In this document: positions 9,101-12,668 of the stretch, one piece after another
Numbering within the stretch: the stretch's first letter is position 1
How the letters are laid out: each line of letters begins with the position of its first letter
Source of the DNA: Beroe ovata
Taxonomy: Eukaryota; Ctenophora; Nuda; Beroida; Beroidae
Reading direction: 5' to 3'
Length of the DNA stretch: 12,668 nt
Assembly: GCA_946803715.1 (NCBI GenBank)
Contig: CAMPET010000436.1
Span: 16,544 to 29,211, forward strand
Position numbers and translations under genes: made by a program
Notes under the pieces: generated by a model
What the model was told of the DNA's origin: nothing
What the model saw: only the letters and a program-made list of their open reading frames with translations
The model's database searches: none

Positions 9101-10908
9101 ATAGCTAATACATTTTTTACTCCACACTAAAGATGTATGAGCTTCGCGTCAAATTGTATTGAAGGGGTTCAAGAGAAAAAGTATACAAAGGTACCTAAAT
9201 TATAATAGAGTGGCATGTATACAGTATACAGTATACACTATTCATGGACCATTGAATGATAATGGTATGAGTATTGAGTATACACTATACAACCAATTCG
9301 TCTCATCTGTTTCAAAACAAAAACAGTACAATTTCTCGTTCTCTAACTAGAGACGAAATGGTGTCAACGAATTCTATTTTCACTATTCCTACGTCACAGA
9401 GTAACAGTTATGCAGCGGTGTCAACAACTCAACAAGTTGTGACGAATGAGTGCTCATTTCGTCACAGAGTCTTATTCTGACGAACTGGTGTCAACGAATT
9501 CTATGGAAAGCATTCCTACGTCACAGTTATGCAGTGGTGTCAACAAGTGTGACGAATGCCAATGACTCGATGCGAATTGAGTATCACTCACTATCAAACC
9601 ATTCCTGTTATGCATTCCTGTTATGAATTGCGACGCGAACTGTCTCCTCAACGGTGTATATAACAAGATTCAAGATTGGGGTAAAAATACGAGAACAGTA
9701 ATATGCATGGGTCATGACAGTGATTGACAAGGGGACTGATGATATAACTCGGCTGTTTGCAGTTCGCACTGCTCGCTTGTCATTTGCTAAGAAGTACTCT
9801 ATAGTCTATAATAGAGTTTGCTTCAGGGTTGGGGCCAAAGCTGTCATGGCAAAAGCGGACATACTTAGGTCCAAAAAGCAGTCGTTAGGTGCCCTTCTAT
9901 CTATCACAAACCCGAATCCATGCTCGGGAGGAACAGTTACAGGGAAGAACGTGGAGATGTAGGAAACTGCACTCTTCGTCTTGGAATCCTCAGGGCAGAT
10001 CAGTGGCTCCCATTCGTCGAGCATCTCTTGAGTTGCTCCATCAGAGAAGTAGCTGAGGAGAAAAATTCTGTGTAAGTAAATTGATCAGAGAAAATGAGGT
10101 AACACGCTATCCAGCAGAATGATAGGCTGGTTATAAACTCATCAAAGAAAGTAACATTTCCCTCGTGACAAAAAGGAAGATCACTTACTCTCTAGCAGTT
10201 GACACAACGTTCCTTATGGTTCCCTCTAATTGCCTGAAACATACCATTAAGACATCTGTAGTTTTCAATGTGTAATTTTTGGCAAAAGAACTGACATATG
10301 AAGGGGATACAATTCTTGGACTTACACATATCCGACTTTGAAGTTGCGATTGAGCACTCTTGTTTTACCAAAGACAATTTCTTTGAAGACATGATAGAGG
10401 GGTCTCCATTCTAAAGTTAGATCATCCCTAGTAATCCTCTCCTTTACTTTGCGTCGACTTAAAAGAATGACGAATATTTTTCCTGCAGTTGCAAAGATAG
10501 GGATGTTGATGTCTTCTTGGATAATGTAGGAATAGTAGAGTTTAATCAAAGTGATGAGGTCTTCTTTTGGGATCTGATATCCATAGATCTTGATATATCT
10601 GTCATGGAGTGAATAGGTTCAATTGTTGCTTAGATATGCATTTGATTACTTCTGAAATGGCACTAATTCCTAAGAATAAGCAAATCCATGTAAATGACTC
10701 ACGTTGTAAGATGGTCTGACCAAAACCGGAGTCCACGGGCAAGATCCTTCTGCTGGAATGCTTGGGATATGTTCTTCTTGATAACATTGAAAATTACTTC
10801 AGGAGAGTCAGTTTCATATGGCAACAACTTATTCCATTTATCATTGCTCCAGCCTTCATCCATCTTCAAAGAGTGATAATATCCATAAGAATGATCAAAT
10901 TGTTTCAT
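1..10908 (-). CDS. PSME4: Proteasome activator complex subunit 4 (PA200/Blm10), 15 exons in window, C-terminus off the left edge
   Basis: PA200 is a very large HEAT-repeat solenoid that caps the 20S proteasome and acts in acetyl-histone degradation, DNA repair and proteasome assembly. Coding exons, in transcript order: 10703..10908, 10326..10598, 10189..10233, 9912..10052, 8842..8887, 8412..8516, 8200..8322, 8017..8112, 7830..7888, 4920..7721, 2146..2283, 1767..1923, 1450..1532, 460..623, <1..148. All introns are GT-AG and phases match at every junction; only the 3' splice site of the sixth exon is ambiguous. The joined product follows human PSME4 from memory, including NKLLPYE near the N-terminus, WRPLYH, DEWEPLICP, HPSNRGKW, VPESHRL, GDRPSNMWLQY, DPLFVEQF, SLEDNKG and TRGSKHW. 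About 1,528 codons are present against ~1,840 in vertebrates, so the C-terminal part that docks the 20S gate is missing here because the window ends. No frameshift or internal stop appears in the spliced frame. Two plus-strand loci are nested in its introns. The family call is very secure; exact splice sites are inferred by eye. Confidence 0.95.
149..459 (-). other. PSME4 intron 14, no other feature seen
   Basis: This is a 311-bp AT-rich intron between exons 14 and 15. Short open frames occur on both strands but none has coding character, and I see no repeat or promoter-like element in it. Confidence 0.7.
460..623 (-). CDS. PSME4: PSME4 coding exon 14
   Basis: The acceptor is TTTTCGACAG|G and the donor is T|GTAAGT. 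It begins MLRRCLACDTCTKN after the DRDPR block and ends EWVVVNKLSL. Sequence similarity to human is weak here; assignment rests on position, exact phase fit to exons 13 and 15, and good splice signals. Confidence 0.82.
693..710. repeat. Perfect 7-bp stem hairpin in PSME4 intron 13
   Basis: GCCACCT, a TTTG loop, then AGGTGGC form a perfect stem-loop 316 bp before the zinc-finger transcription start. Function is unknown; it may be chance. Confidence 0.6.
752..781. repeat. Cluster of palindromes including a 16-bp perfect one
   Basis: TCACGTGA (an E-box CACGTG core) and an overlapping TGATATCA are followed by the perfect palindrome TATGTGAATTCACATA at 766..781. The cluster lies upstream of the two TATA boxes on the plus strand, so it could be a binding region for dimeric transcription factors of the nested zinc-finger gene. 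Confidence 0.55.
891..926 (+). promoter_or_regulatory. Distal TATA box plus initiator, candidate alternative promoter
   Basis: TATATATAAG at 891..900 is followed by TCATTA at 922..926 with the A about 31 bp downstream, the spacing expected for a TATA/Inr core promoter. It lies 133 bp upstream of a second TATA/Inr pair and points at the zinc-finger gene. It could serve as an alternative promoter or drive a separate short RNA. Confidence 0.5.
1026..1059 (+). promoter_or_regulatory. Core promoter (TATA box and initiator) of the nested zinc-finger gene
   Basis: TATAAAAGG at 1026..1034 and the initiator TCATTT at 1054..1059 place the predicted +1 A at 1056, 30 bp after the TATA start. The predicted leader is 74 nt before the ATG, which has A at -3. 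Confidence 0.72.
1130..1372 (+). CDS. Small two-finger C2H2/C2HC zinc-finger protein nested in PSME4 intron 13
   Basis: An 80-residue single-exon reading frame. Finger 1 (residues ~20-39) is C-x2-C-x11-H-x3-H and ends KHIKTH; finger 2 (~45-64) is C-x2-C-x11-H-x3-C and ends RHMLLC. Both fingers share the pattern R-(S/T)-D-(V/I)-L-(A/L)-(K/R)-H. They have eleven rather than the usual twelve residues between the second Cys and first His, and lack the conserved core Phe. The N-terminal ~19 residues are basic and Ser-rich. A strong TATA/initiator lies upstream and ATTAAA follows the stop directly, supporting a real transcription unit antisense to PSME4. Base 1339 is an N; the codon is GAN, so Asp or Glu, and the frame is unaffected. 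I do not recognise the family. It could be a domesticated or active mobile-element gene. Its nucleic-acid-binding role is inferred from the fingers only. Confidence 0.72.
   Translation: MKRRIESYPTSSNRHQVLECPECQKPCRSDVLAKHIKTHNPSKACKFCKKMIRTDILLRHMLLCRDQVDXEIVNPTFSTQ
1373..1378 (+). terminator. Variant poly(A) signal (ATTAAA) of the zinc-finger gene
   Basis: ATTAAA begins on the base after the TGA stop. Cleavage 10-30 nt later would end the transcript before PSME4 exon 13 begins at 1450 on the opposite strand. Confidence 0.5.
1450..1532 (-). CDS. PSME4: PSME4 coding exon 13
   Basis: The acceptor is CACCCTTCCCAG|AAA and the donor is AG|GTAATC, giving 27 codons plus two bases. It contains SNMSSETLQMWAVCISSIVE followed by DRDP, matching human [24 protein letters not shown]. 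It is phase 0 with exon 12. Confidence 0.94.
1674..1715. repeat. Tandem duplication of a 21-bp unit in PSME4 intron 12
   Basis: Two adjacent 21-bp copies (1674..1694 and 1695..1715) differ at two positions. Each starts GAAC(C/T)GCTAAAACTAT. Confidence 0.75.
1767..1923 (-). CDS. PSME4: PSME4 coding exon 12
   Basis: The acceptor is TTTTCTCCTCTGCAG|G and the donor is GCG|GTAATT, giving 157 bp. It contains HRFAAEFVCAVTRGSKHWPF, the counterpart of human [20 protein letters not shown], one of the most conserved PSME4 signatures, followed by DIEKMWDTVLELLA. Confidence 0.96.
2146..2283 (-). CDS. PSME4: PSME4 coding exon 11
   Basis: The acceptor is CCCCCTCAG|G and the donor is GA|GTGAGT. The product FKDPLFVEQFIELYSLEDNKG matches human [21 protein letters not shown], and LFRNYG matches human IFRNFD. 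It joins exon 10 across the 2,636-bp intron that contains the photoprotein copies, which proves the nesting at sequence level. Confidence 0.95.
2321..2350. repeat. Exact tandem duplication of a 15-bp unit in PSME4 intron 10
   Basis: TATATCGTGCCCAGA occurs twice head to tail (2321..2335, 2336..2350) without a mismatch, suggesting a recent slippage duplication or a duplicated binding site upstream of the photoprotein promoter. Confidence 0.85.
2807..2843 (+). promoter_or_regulatory. Core promoter of photoprotein copy 1
   Basis: TATAAAG at 2807..2813 and TCAGTT at 2838..2843 give a predicted +1 A at 2840, 33 bp from the TATA start. This fits a TATA/Inr promoter and predicts a 213-nt unspliced leader. 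No equivalent TATA box precedes copy 2. Confidence 0.7.
2891..2968 (+). promoter_or_regulatory. Upstream ORF in the photoprotein leader
   Basis: If the leader is unspliced, a 25-codon ORF (ATG 2891, TGA 2966..2968) precedes the photoprotein ATG. Its peptide starts MLTLLNLSSS. It could reduce translation of the main frame, or be spliced out or irrelevant if an intron is removed. Confidence 0.4.
3001..3030 (+). promoter_or_regulatory. Possible branch point and 3' splice site just before photoprotein copy 1
   Basis: TTTAAC (A at 3004), a pyrimidine run CCCCTTTTTT and TATAG|C (AG at 3028..3029) look like the end of a 5'-UTR intron, 23 bases before the ATG. No good donor (GTRAGT) is visible between 2840 and 2990; the best GTs are at 2923 and 2954. 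Splicing is therefore uncertain. Confidence 0.45.
3053..3682 (+). CDS. Calcium-regulated photoprotein (mnemiopsin/berovin type), intact copy 1
   Basis: A 209-residue EF-hand apoprotein that binds 2-hydroperoxycoelenterazine and emits blue light on binding Ca2+ in ctenophore photocytes. Canonical 12-residue EF loops lie at 47-58 (EF1), 139-150 (EF3) and 173-184 (EF4). The EF2 position (~88-105) lacks ligands, as in all photoproteins of this class. The C-terminus ends GVYAYKY, typical of ctenophore proteins and unlike the terminal proline of hydromedusan aequorin. Arg42 and Tyr205 correspond, from memory, to the coelenterazine-site Arg41/Tyr204 of berovin. The ATG has A at -3, and an in-frame TAG at 3035..3037 precludes a longer start. 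It is a single exon with no intron in the coding region. Codon use is richer in C/G-ending codons than nearby DNA. The gene lies antisense inside PSME4 intron 10. The family call is very secure; which paralogue is not determined. Confidence 0.96.
   Translation: MTEVGLNEHNNESYRYLRSVGNQWQFNVEDLHPKMLSRLYKRFDTFDLDSDGKMEMDEILYWPDRMRQLVNATDEQVEKMREAVRVFFFNKGVDPVHGLLRENWVEANRVFAEAERERERRGEPSLIALLSNAYYDVLDDDGDGTVDVDELKTMMKAFDVPQEAAYTFFEKADTDKSGKLERDELVHLFRKFWMEPYDPQWDGVYAYKY
3683..4022 (+). other. Spacer between photoprotein copies
   Basis: This 340-bp T-rich spacer has no AATAAA or ATTAAA and no convincing TATA box. It is unrelated to the DNA upstream of copy 1, except for the last ~25 bases, where both genes share TATAGC(A/G)AAGTA and AGAATCAGG just before the ATG. 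Confidence 0.7.
3978..4003 (+). promoter_or_regulatory. Possible branch point and 3' splice site before photoprotein copy 2
   Basis: CACTAACC (branch A at 3981) and CTATAG|C (AG at 4001..4002) mirror the arrangement before copy 1, 20 bases apart. If functional, an upstream leader exon could be joined to either copy. Confidence 0.4.
4023..4652 (+). pseudogene. Photoprotein copy 2 with premature stop at codon 14
   Basis: A tandem copy of the photoprotein, 340 bp downstream. It differs from copy 1 at four of 630 bases, all third codon positions: TAC to TAA (Tyr14 to stop, 4062..4064), CGG to CGA (Arg15), GGC to GGA (Gly21) and GGC to GGT (Gly203). A 545-bp stretch is identical. Flanks diverge within a few bases of the stop codon and ~30 bases before the start. 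After the stop the frame stays open to the normal TAG, with all three EF loops intact. The next in-frame ATG is Met35; starting there would keep EF1, EF3 and EF4 but drop the N-terminal segment. Thus it is a very young pseudogene, a gene making a truncated product, a readthrough case, or a base-call error at one site. Confidence 0.85.
4861..4866 (+). terminator. Poly(A) signal AATAAA after photoprotein copy 2
   Basis: AATAAA lies 208 bp after the copy 2 stop and is followed by a G/T-rich run (TTTTGGTTATGGGG). Expected cleavage near 4880-4900 falls before PSME4 exon 10 starts at 4920. It is the only canonical signal after either copy. Confidence 0.7.
4920..7721 (-). CDS. PSME4: PSME4 coding exon 10, giant exon (933 codons; central Blm10 region)
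   Basis: This exon supplies more than half of the visible protein. The acceptor ATTTCCAG|G at 7723..7722 joins exon 9 to give KRVEMERHDQNVWF, aligned residue for residue with human RRLHRERYKKPSW. The open frame extends 32 bases further upstream and has a second usable AG near 7756, but only the 7722 site keeps frame. The donor is AG|GTTAGT at 4919. Recognisable blocks are VPESHRLSQDD near the start, NDLTKSWIALLAFSF and IPVVDCS, QLKGAIYSLG in the middle, and GDRPSNMWLQY, VDKPHIGYNRW and AIDQLIVE near the end. These belong to the middle HEAT-repeat region (BLM10 mid). In vertebrates the same stretch is split over many exons, so the continuous 2.8 kb is notable. No stop or frameshift is present. 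Confidence 0.96.
7830..7888 (-). CDS. PSME4: PSME4 coding exon 9 (59-bp microexon)
   Basis: The acceptor is CTTCTTATTTCAG|ATG and the donor is AT|GTGAGT. It encodes MKLISFVNNLCQTFLKRVE plus two bases; the initial Met is internal, not a start. It replaces human KLMKLLQRLPNSVVRRL at identical length. Confidence 0.88.
7944..7973. repeat. 10-bp minisatellite in PSME4 intron 8
   Basis: AGGTATGTAT is repeated three times exactly, and the flanks (7930..8010) contain degenerate GGTAT/GGATAT copies. It fills most of the 128-bp intron 7889..8016. Confidence 0.85.
8017..8112 (-). CDS. PSME4: PSME4 coding exon 8
   Basis: The acceptor is GATTATTTTCAG|GGA and the donor is ACG|GTTTTA, giving exactly 32 codons. 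It includes YHSFIHPSNRGKWT, matching human TSFYHPSNNGRWL. The donor is non-consensus beyond GT, but the spacing from the Trp to the next conserved Arg-Glu-Arg across two junctions equals the human spacing, which supports it. Confidence 0.9.
8200..8322 (-). CDS. PSME4: PSME4 coding exon 7
   Basis: The acceptor is TTATCTCAG|GTT and the donor is ATG|GTAATA, giving exactly 41 codons. It contains VFTLLLHELNIPVGES, matching human IFTRILRSLNLPVGSS, and ends EIIVWMM, matching human AVIWITAMM, with no indel at either junction. Confidence 0.92.
8412..8516 (-). CDS. PSME4: PSME4 coding exon 6 (3' splice site uncertain)
   Basis: The donor is TGG|GTAAGT. The product contains SLASRLAKYNVGKIDWKPHI, equivalent to human [20 protein letters not shown]. 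The acceptor is unclear: AG at 8518..8517 (AACAAAG|CTC) or at 8527..8526 (AACGAG|TTA) both keep phase 0. The pyrimidine-richer site at 8544..8543 breaks phase with exon 5. I chose the shortest phase-compatible version, which is still about four residues longer than human. Confidence 0.8.
8517..8841 (-). other. PSME4 intron 5 with a GCGCGC-rich patch
   Basis: About 325 bp, no gene seen. CGCGCG-AA-CGCGCG at 8604..8617 is self-complementary, and a second GCGCGC patch lies near 8648. Similar alternating blocks occur at 12204..12352. Confidence 0.6.
8842..8887 (-). CDS. PSME4: PSME4 coding exon 5 (46-bp microexon)
   Basis: The acceptor is GTATTTTCAG|G and the donor is GTT|GTAAGT. It encodes LWFDMVIGLMKSTKV, matching human LWFDELIGLWVSV. 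The unusually long intron before it (8888..9911) contains repeats. Confidence 0.9.
9217..9236. repeat. Three GTATAC palindromes at 7-bp spacing
   Basis: GTATACAGTATACAGTATAC is an array of three GTATAC units. Related AGTATACACTATAC lies at about 9277..9290. Confidence 0.75.
9352..9560. repeat. Diverged direct duplication with internal inverted repeats
   Basis: Two copies about 127 bp apart start GACGAA(A/C)TGGTGTCAACG (9352 and 9479). Both then contain ATTCCTACGTCACAG and GTTATGCAG(C/T)GGTGTC in order. Copy one is longer and includes a hairpin at 9439..9465, GTGACGAATGAG against CTCATTTCGTCAC, plus a short stem 9424..9440. It resembles a decayed mobile-element or satellite fragment. Confidence 0.75.
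9912..10052 (-). CDS. PSME4: PSME4 coding exon 4
   Basis: The acceptor is TTTTCTCCTCAG|C and the donor is GG|GTTTGT. It encodes 46 codons including EMLDEWEPLICPED, close to human EMLEEWRPLMCPFD, and FFPVTVPPEHGF, close to human FLPTSLPPELHHKGF. The donor is weaker than consensus but is the one that keeps phase with the next exon; the protein is about three residues shorter than human at this junction. Confidence 0.92.
10189..10233 (-). CDS. PSME4: PSME4 coding exon 3 (45-bp microexon)
   Basis: This small exon has acceptor TGTTTCAG|G and donor GA|GTAAGT and encodes QLEGTIRNVVSTAR. Joining it to both neighbours keeps the frame and yields STARDYFSDGATQEM, which parallels human VKSCRPYFPADATAEM. 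The support is phase continuity, a consensus donor and the alignment position. It is two residues longer here than in human. Confidence 0.85.
10326..10598 (-). CDS. PSME4: PSME4 coding exon 2
   Basis: The acceptor is CATGACAG|A and the donor is GT|GTAAGT, giving 1 + 270 + 2 bases. It begins YIKIYGYQIPKEDLI, matching human YIRLYGRKFSKEDHV without gaps, and contains LTLEWRPLYHVFKEIV, matching human LELPWRPLYDMVERIL. The intron before it is 104 bp. Confidence 0.93.
10703..10908 (-). CDS. PSME4: PSME4 coding exon 1 (N-terminus)
   Basis: This exon encodes 68 codons plus two bases and ends AC|GTGAGT. The start ATG at 10908..10906 is the first in-frame ATG after an in-frame TAA twelve codons upstream. 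A second ATG lies 15 codons in (MDEGWSND) and could be the true start; a splice acceptor-like CTTTGAAG directly precedes it. The segment NKLLPYE and the following helix, ending RFWSDHLT, correspond to the human N-terminal YNKLLPYAE...LFWTRKLST block. I see no TATA box or initiator upstream, so the promoter and any non-coding first exon are not defined. Confidence 0.88.
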
Positions 10909-11404
10909 TATTGATTGCAAGAGAAAAAAGTCAAATGGGCATGATTAATTTAACTACAACAGCAATCACAAGCTAAGTATGGCAGCCACACAGAAGCTAT
11001 GTTCACAAACCAATGAACTTAATACACAAATCATGGAGCTCAATATCACAACTTTAGAAACCATCTATGTGAATCATGTAACACATCTGTTATTGGCTAT
11101 CAATGGTGTTGTCTGGTCATGATAGACCCTGGTTTCTGAGTTAAGCTAACACTTGTGACTTTCTCCATCAATGATAGACCCTGTCCAGAATTTCGTTGCA
11201 CTTGTGCATACTCATTCTTAGACAGAAGCAACTAGCTGGCACAAAATGCTTTCTGGCTTGCATCTGCAAACAATTTAGACTGCTGGGCCTAGCATCAACA
11301 AACAATTAATGATGCACTACAAATAGCAAAGTTCTGAATACCTAAACACTGATTGATGACTTAACACTTTCTCAAAAGTAGTTGGAGGAAAATCTAGAAG
11401 ATTA
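10909..11404. other. Upstream flank of PSME4, no gene seen
   Basis: This should hold the PSME4 promoter and 5' UTR, but I see no TATA box or clear initiator on the minus strand. A 13-bp direct repeat ATGATAGACCCTG occurs at 11119..11131 and 11171..11183, and a looser pair GCATC(T/A)(G/A)CAAACAATT(T/A)A lies near 11260 and 11290. Confidence 0.6.
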
Positions 11405-11827
11405 GCCAGTCTGGAGGAAGTTCAACCCTAAAAAGCAGACATATATCAAAAAAGTAGACCTCCACTTTTAAAAGCAGACATGGTTTCAAAAAAGCGGACA
11501 TCTGCTTTTTGGAGGGTGACCAAACAGAATATCCAGTTTACACAACACTTCATGTCATGAATACCAGACCCATTGACATCCAAACACAATTGTTGGTGGA
11601 TGTCCGTGTGGAGAGAAGGTTTGGTGTTGTCAGAGAGGCAAAGGGAATAAGATAAGAGGGTATAAGTGCTACTTTTATAACAAATGACAGAAACCCCAGG
11701 AATTCAAAAGAGGTTGAATTTCAAAAAATCTGACGTCTGCTTTTTTGAGATGATGTCCGCTTTTCCAATCTATGTCTGTTTTTTTGATGAAAAAGCAGAT
11801 GAAATTCCTCCAGACTGCCAAAGATTA
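11398..11827. mobile_element. MITE-like foldback element with terminal inverted repeats and candidate 7-bp target duplication
   Basis: Ends CAGTCTGGAGGAAGTTC (11407..11423) and the complement of CAGTCTGGAGGAATTTC (11801..11817) match at 16 of 17 positions. AAGATTA flanks both sides (11398..11404 and 11821..11827) as a candidate target-site duplication. The left half holds four copies of a ~20-bp motif with core AAAAGCAGACAT (cores at 11435, 11454, 11474, 11494). The right half holds three in inverted orientation (11735, 11755, 11774), so the whole can fold back. It has no coding capacity and is ~416 bp long, so it would be non-autonomous. The superfamily is unclear: CAG...CTG ends recall hAT, but a 7-bp duplication is not typical. 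Confidence 0.75.
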
Positions 11828-12622
11828 ATATTCTTTCATTTTACGCACTTCAGATGATTGAACATTGCAGACAGTAATACAAAGTTAATTAAATCAACCC
11901 ACCACACTTTTCCACCAAAAATCTGCAGACAGTAGCAAGACATAACAGTTTCTTCTTCAGGTTCTCTCATTTTAGATAAAAAATATTTTTGTATTGTGAT
12001 AATTTGATACTTTCTTAGTGTGGGCAGGAAATTCGATAAAAAAGAACCCGCACAAGAATTTGAATAGTCTCGTGGATAAAAGATATCTTTGATATTGCTT
12101 AAAAATTTAAGTTCAATGACGTATGACAGAGGACGTTGTCAGACTTTATTTGGCATTCGATAATAGCCCCTGAAAAAAATTTCATTGCGTCAAATTGCAG
12201 TATTGCGCGCGCGCCTTGTCAGAATGTCAGATGTCATGTTATTATACCCAACATGCATTTCTTGCGCGCGGCGCGCGCGCGCCTCCTTTGGAAGCTTTAT
12301 TTTCAAAAACTCTCATGTTCCGACTTTTGATGAAGGCGTGCGCGCCGCGCGCGAAAAACAGGTCAGGTAACATCTGACAAATAAATAGTAGATACCACGC
12401 CGCGCATCTTAGTTGCTCAATTTACTCAGTCCGCTTATATAATAATTGTTATTTATTTATTCAAGGTTACCGTCATTTATCGTGCATTCATCATGACAGA
12501 TTTACAGCTGATAAACATGACAAGTAGTTATCTGCTCAATGATTTGAACTGCCATAAAATCAACCTTTGCTCATGCTTGTGTTTTATTTTTGTGATTGAG
12601 CCAAATTTCAGATTGTCATCTG

Positions 12623-12624
<2 letters not shown>
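11828..12624. other. Gene-free AT-rich flank apart from the GC inverted repeat
   Basis: I find no coding region, promoter or RNA gene that I can support on either strand. Short open frames around 12136..12377 are produced by the GC-rich repeat blocks. Confidence 0.65.
12225..12379. repeat. Nested inverted repeats with alternating GC arms (potential cruciform/Z-DNA)
   Basis: Outer arms TGTCAGATGT (12225..12234) and ACATCTGACA (12370..12379) are perfect. Inner arms GCGCGCGGCGCGC (12264..12276) and its complement (12340..12352) are perfect over 13 bp and extend to ~17 bp with one wobble. Two separate pairs of arms in register suggest a real foldback structure or decayed MITE. Another GCGCGCGC block is at 12204..12213. 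Confidence 0.8.

Positions 12625-12668
<44 letters not shown>
12625..12668. repeat. T homopolymer (at least 44 bases) at the window end
   Basis: An uninterrupted run of T reaches the last base. It may be a poly(A) tail of a minus-strand retroposed element, a simple repeat, or an assembly artefact at a contig or read edge. Confidence 0.95.

Larger units (their letters stand above)
8888..9911 (-). other. PSME4 intron 4 (1,024 bp), repeat-bearing, no gene recognised
   Basis: This is the second longest intron. It contains GTATAC palindrome clusters (9217..9236, with further copies to 9287) and a duplicated block at 9352..9560. Short reading frames in it have no coding character. Confidence 0.75.

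Noticed and set aside
12136-12377. Three overlapping plus-strand open frames rich in Arg and Ala
   Set aside because: They result from GCGCGC repeat blocks that exclude stop codons; they have no promoter, domain or poly(A) signal.
1-12668. CRISPR array, tRNA or rRNA genes, bacterial operon features
   Set aside because: No spaced identical repeats with unique spacers, no cloverleaf or B-box-like pattern found by eye, and the gene structure is clearly eukaryotic with GT-AG introns. A tRNA/Infernal scan would be decisive.

Overview
The window is eukaryotic and almost certainly comes from a ctenophore, most likely Mnemiopsis leidyi or a close relative. The evidence is a 209-residue, single-exon, calcium-regulated photoprotein that I recognise as a member of the mnemiopsin/berovin family. 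The surrounding DNA is AT-rich, with short GT-AG introns, and no bacterial gene organisation is present.

Layout. One large host gene fills about 10.9 kb on the minus strand: PSME4 (proteasome activator PA200/Blm10). I could reconstruct 15 coding exons, from the initiator ATG at 10908 down to the left edge, where the gene runs out of the window. Every junction is GT-AG, the reading phase is continuous across all 14 introns, and the joined protein follows remembered human PSME4 in order with few gaps. About 1,528 codons are present; the last ~300-400 (the extreme C-terminal region) lie beyond base 1. The exon structure is lopsided: nine small exons, then one 2,802-bp exon (4920..7721), then small exons again.

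Two introns of PSME4 carry other genes on the opposite (plus) strand. The 2.6-kb intron 2284..4919 holds two photoprotein copies in tandem. Copy 1 (3053..3682) is intact and has a TATA/initiator pair. Copy 2 (4023..4652) differs at only four bases, but one of them turns Tyr14 into a stop codon. The only AATAAA lies after copy 2, 52 bp short of the PSME4 exon. The 826-bp intron 624..1449 holds a small two-zinc-finger gene (1130..1372), also with a TATA/initiator pair and an ATTAAA directly after its stop.

Right of PSME4 (10909..12668) I see no gene. The region holds a 416-bp foldback/MITE-like element with internal 20-bp repeats (11405..11820), a GC-rich inverted-repeat structure (12225..12379), and a T-homopolymer running off the window end. 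Smaller repeats sit inside PSME4 introns (7944..7973, 9217..9287, 9352..9560, 1674..1715, 2321..2350).

How the genes relate: PSME4 would be a housekeeping nuclear/cytosolic proteasome cap, while the photoproteins act in light-producing photocytes. Their nesting is positional. Any regulatory coupling, such as antisense transcription or shared chromatin, is inference only.
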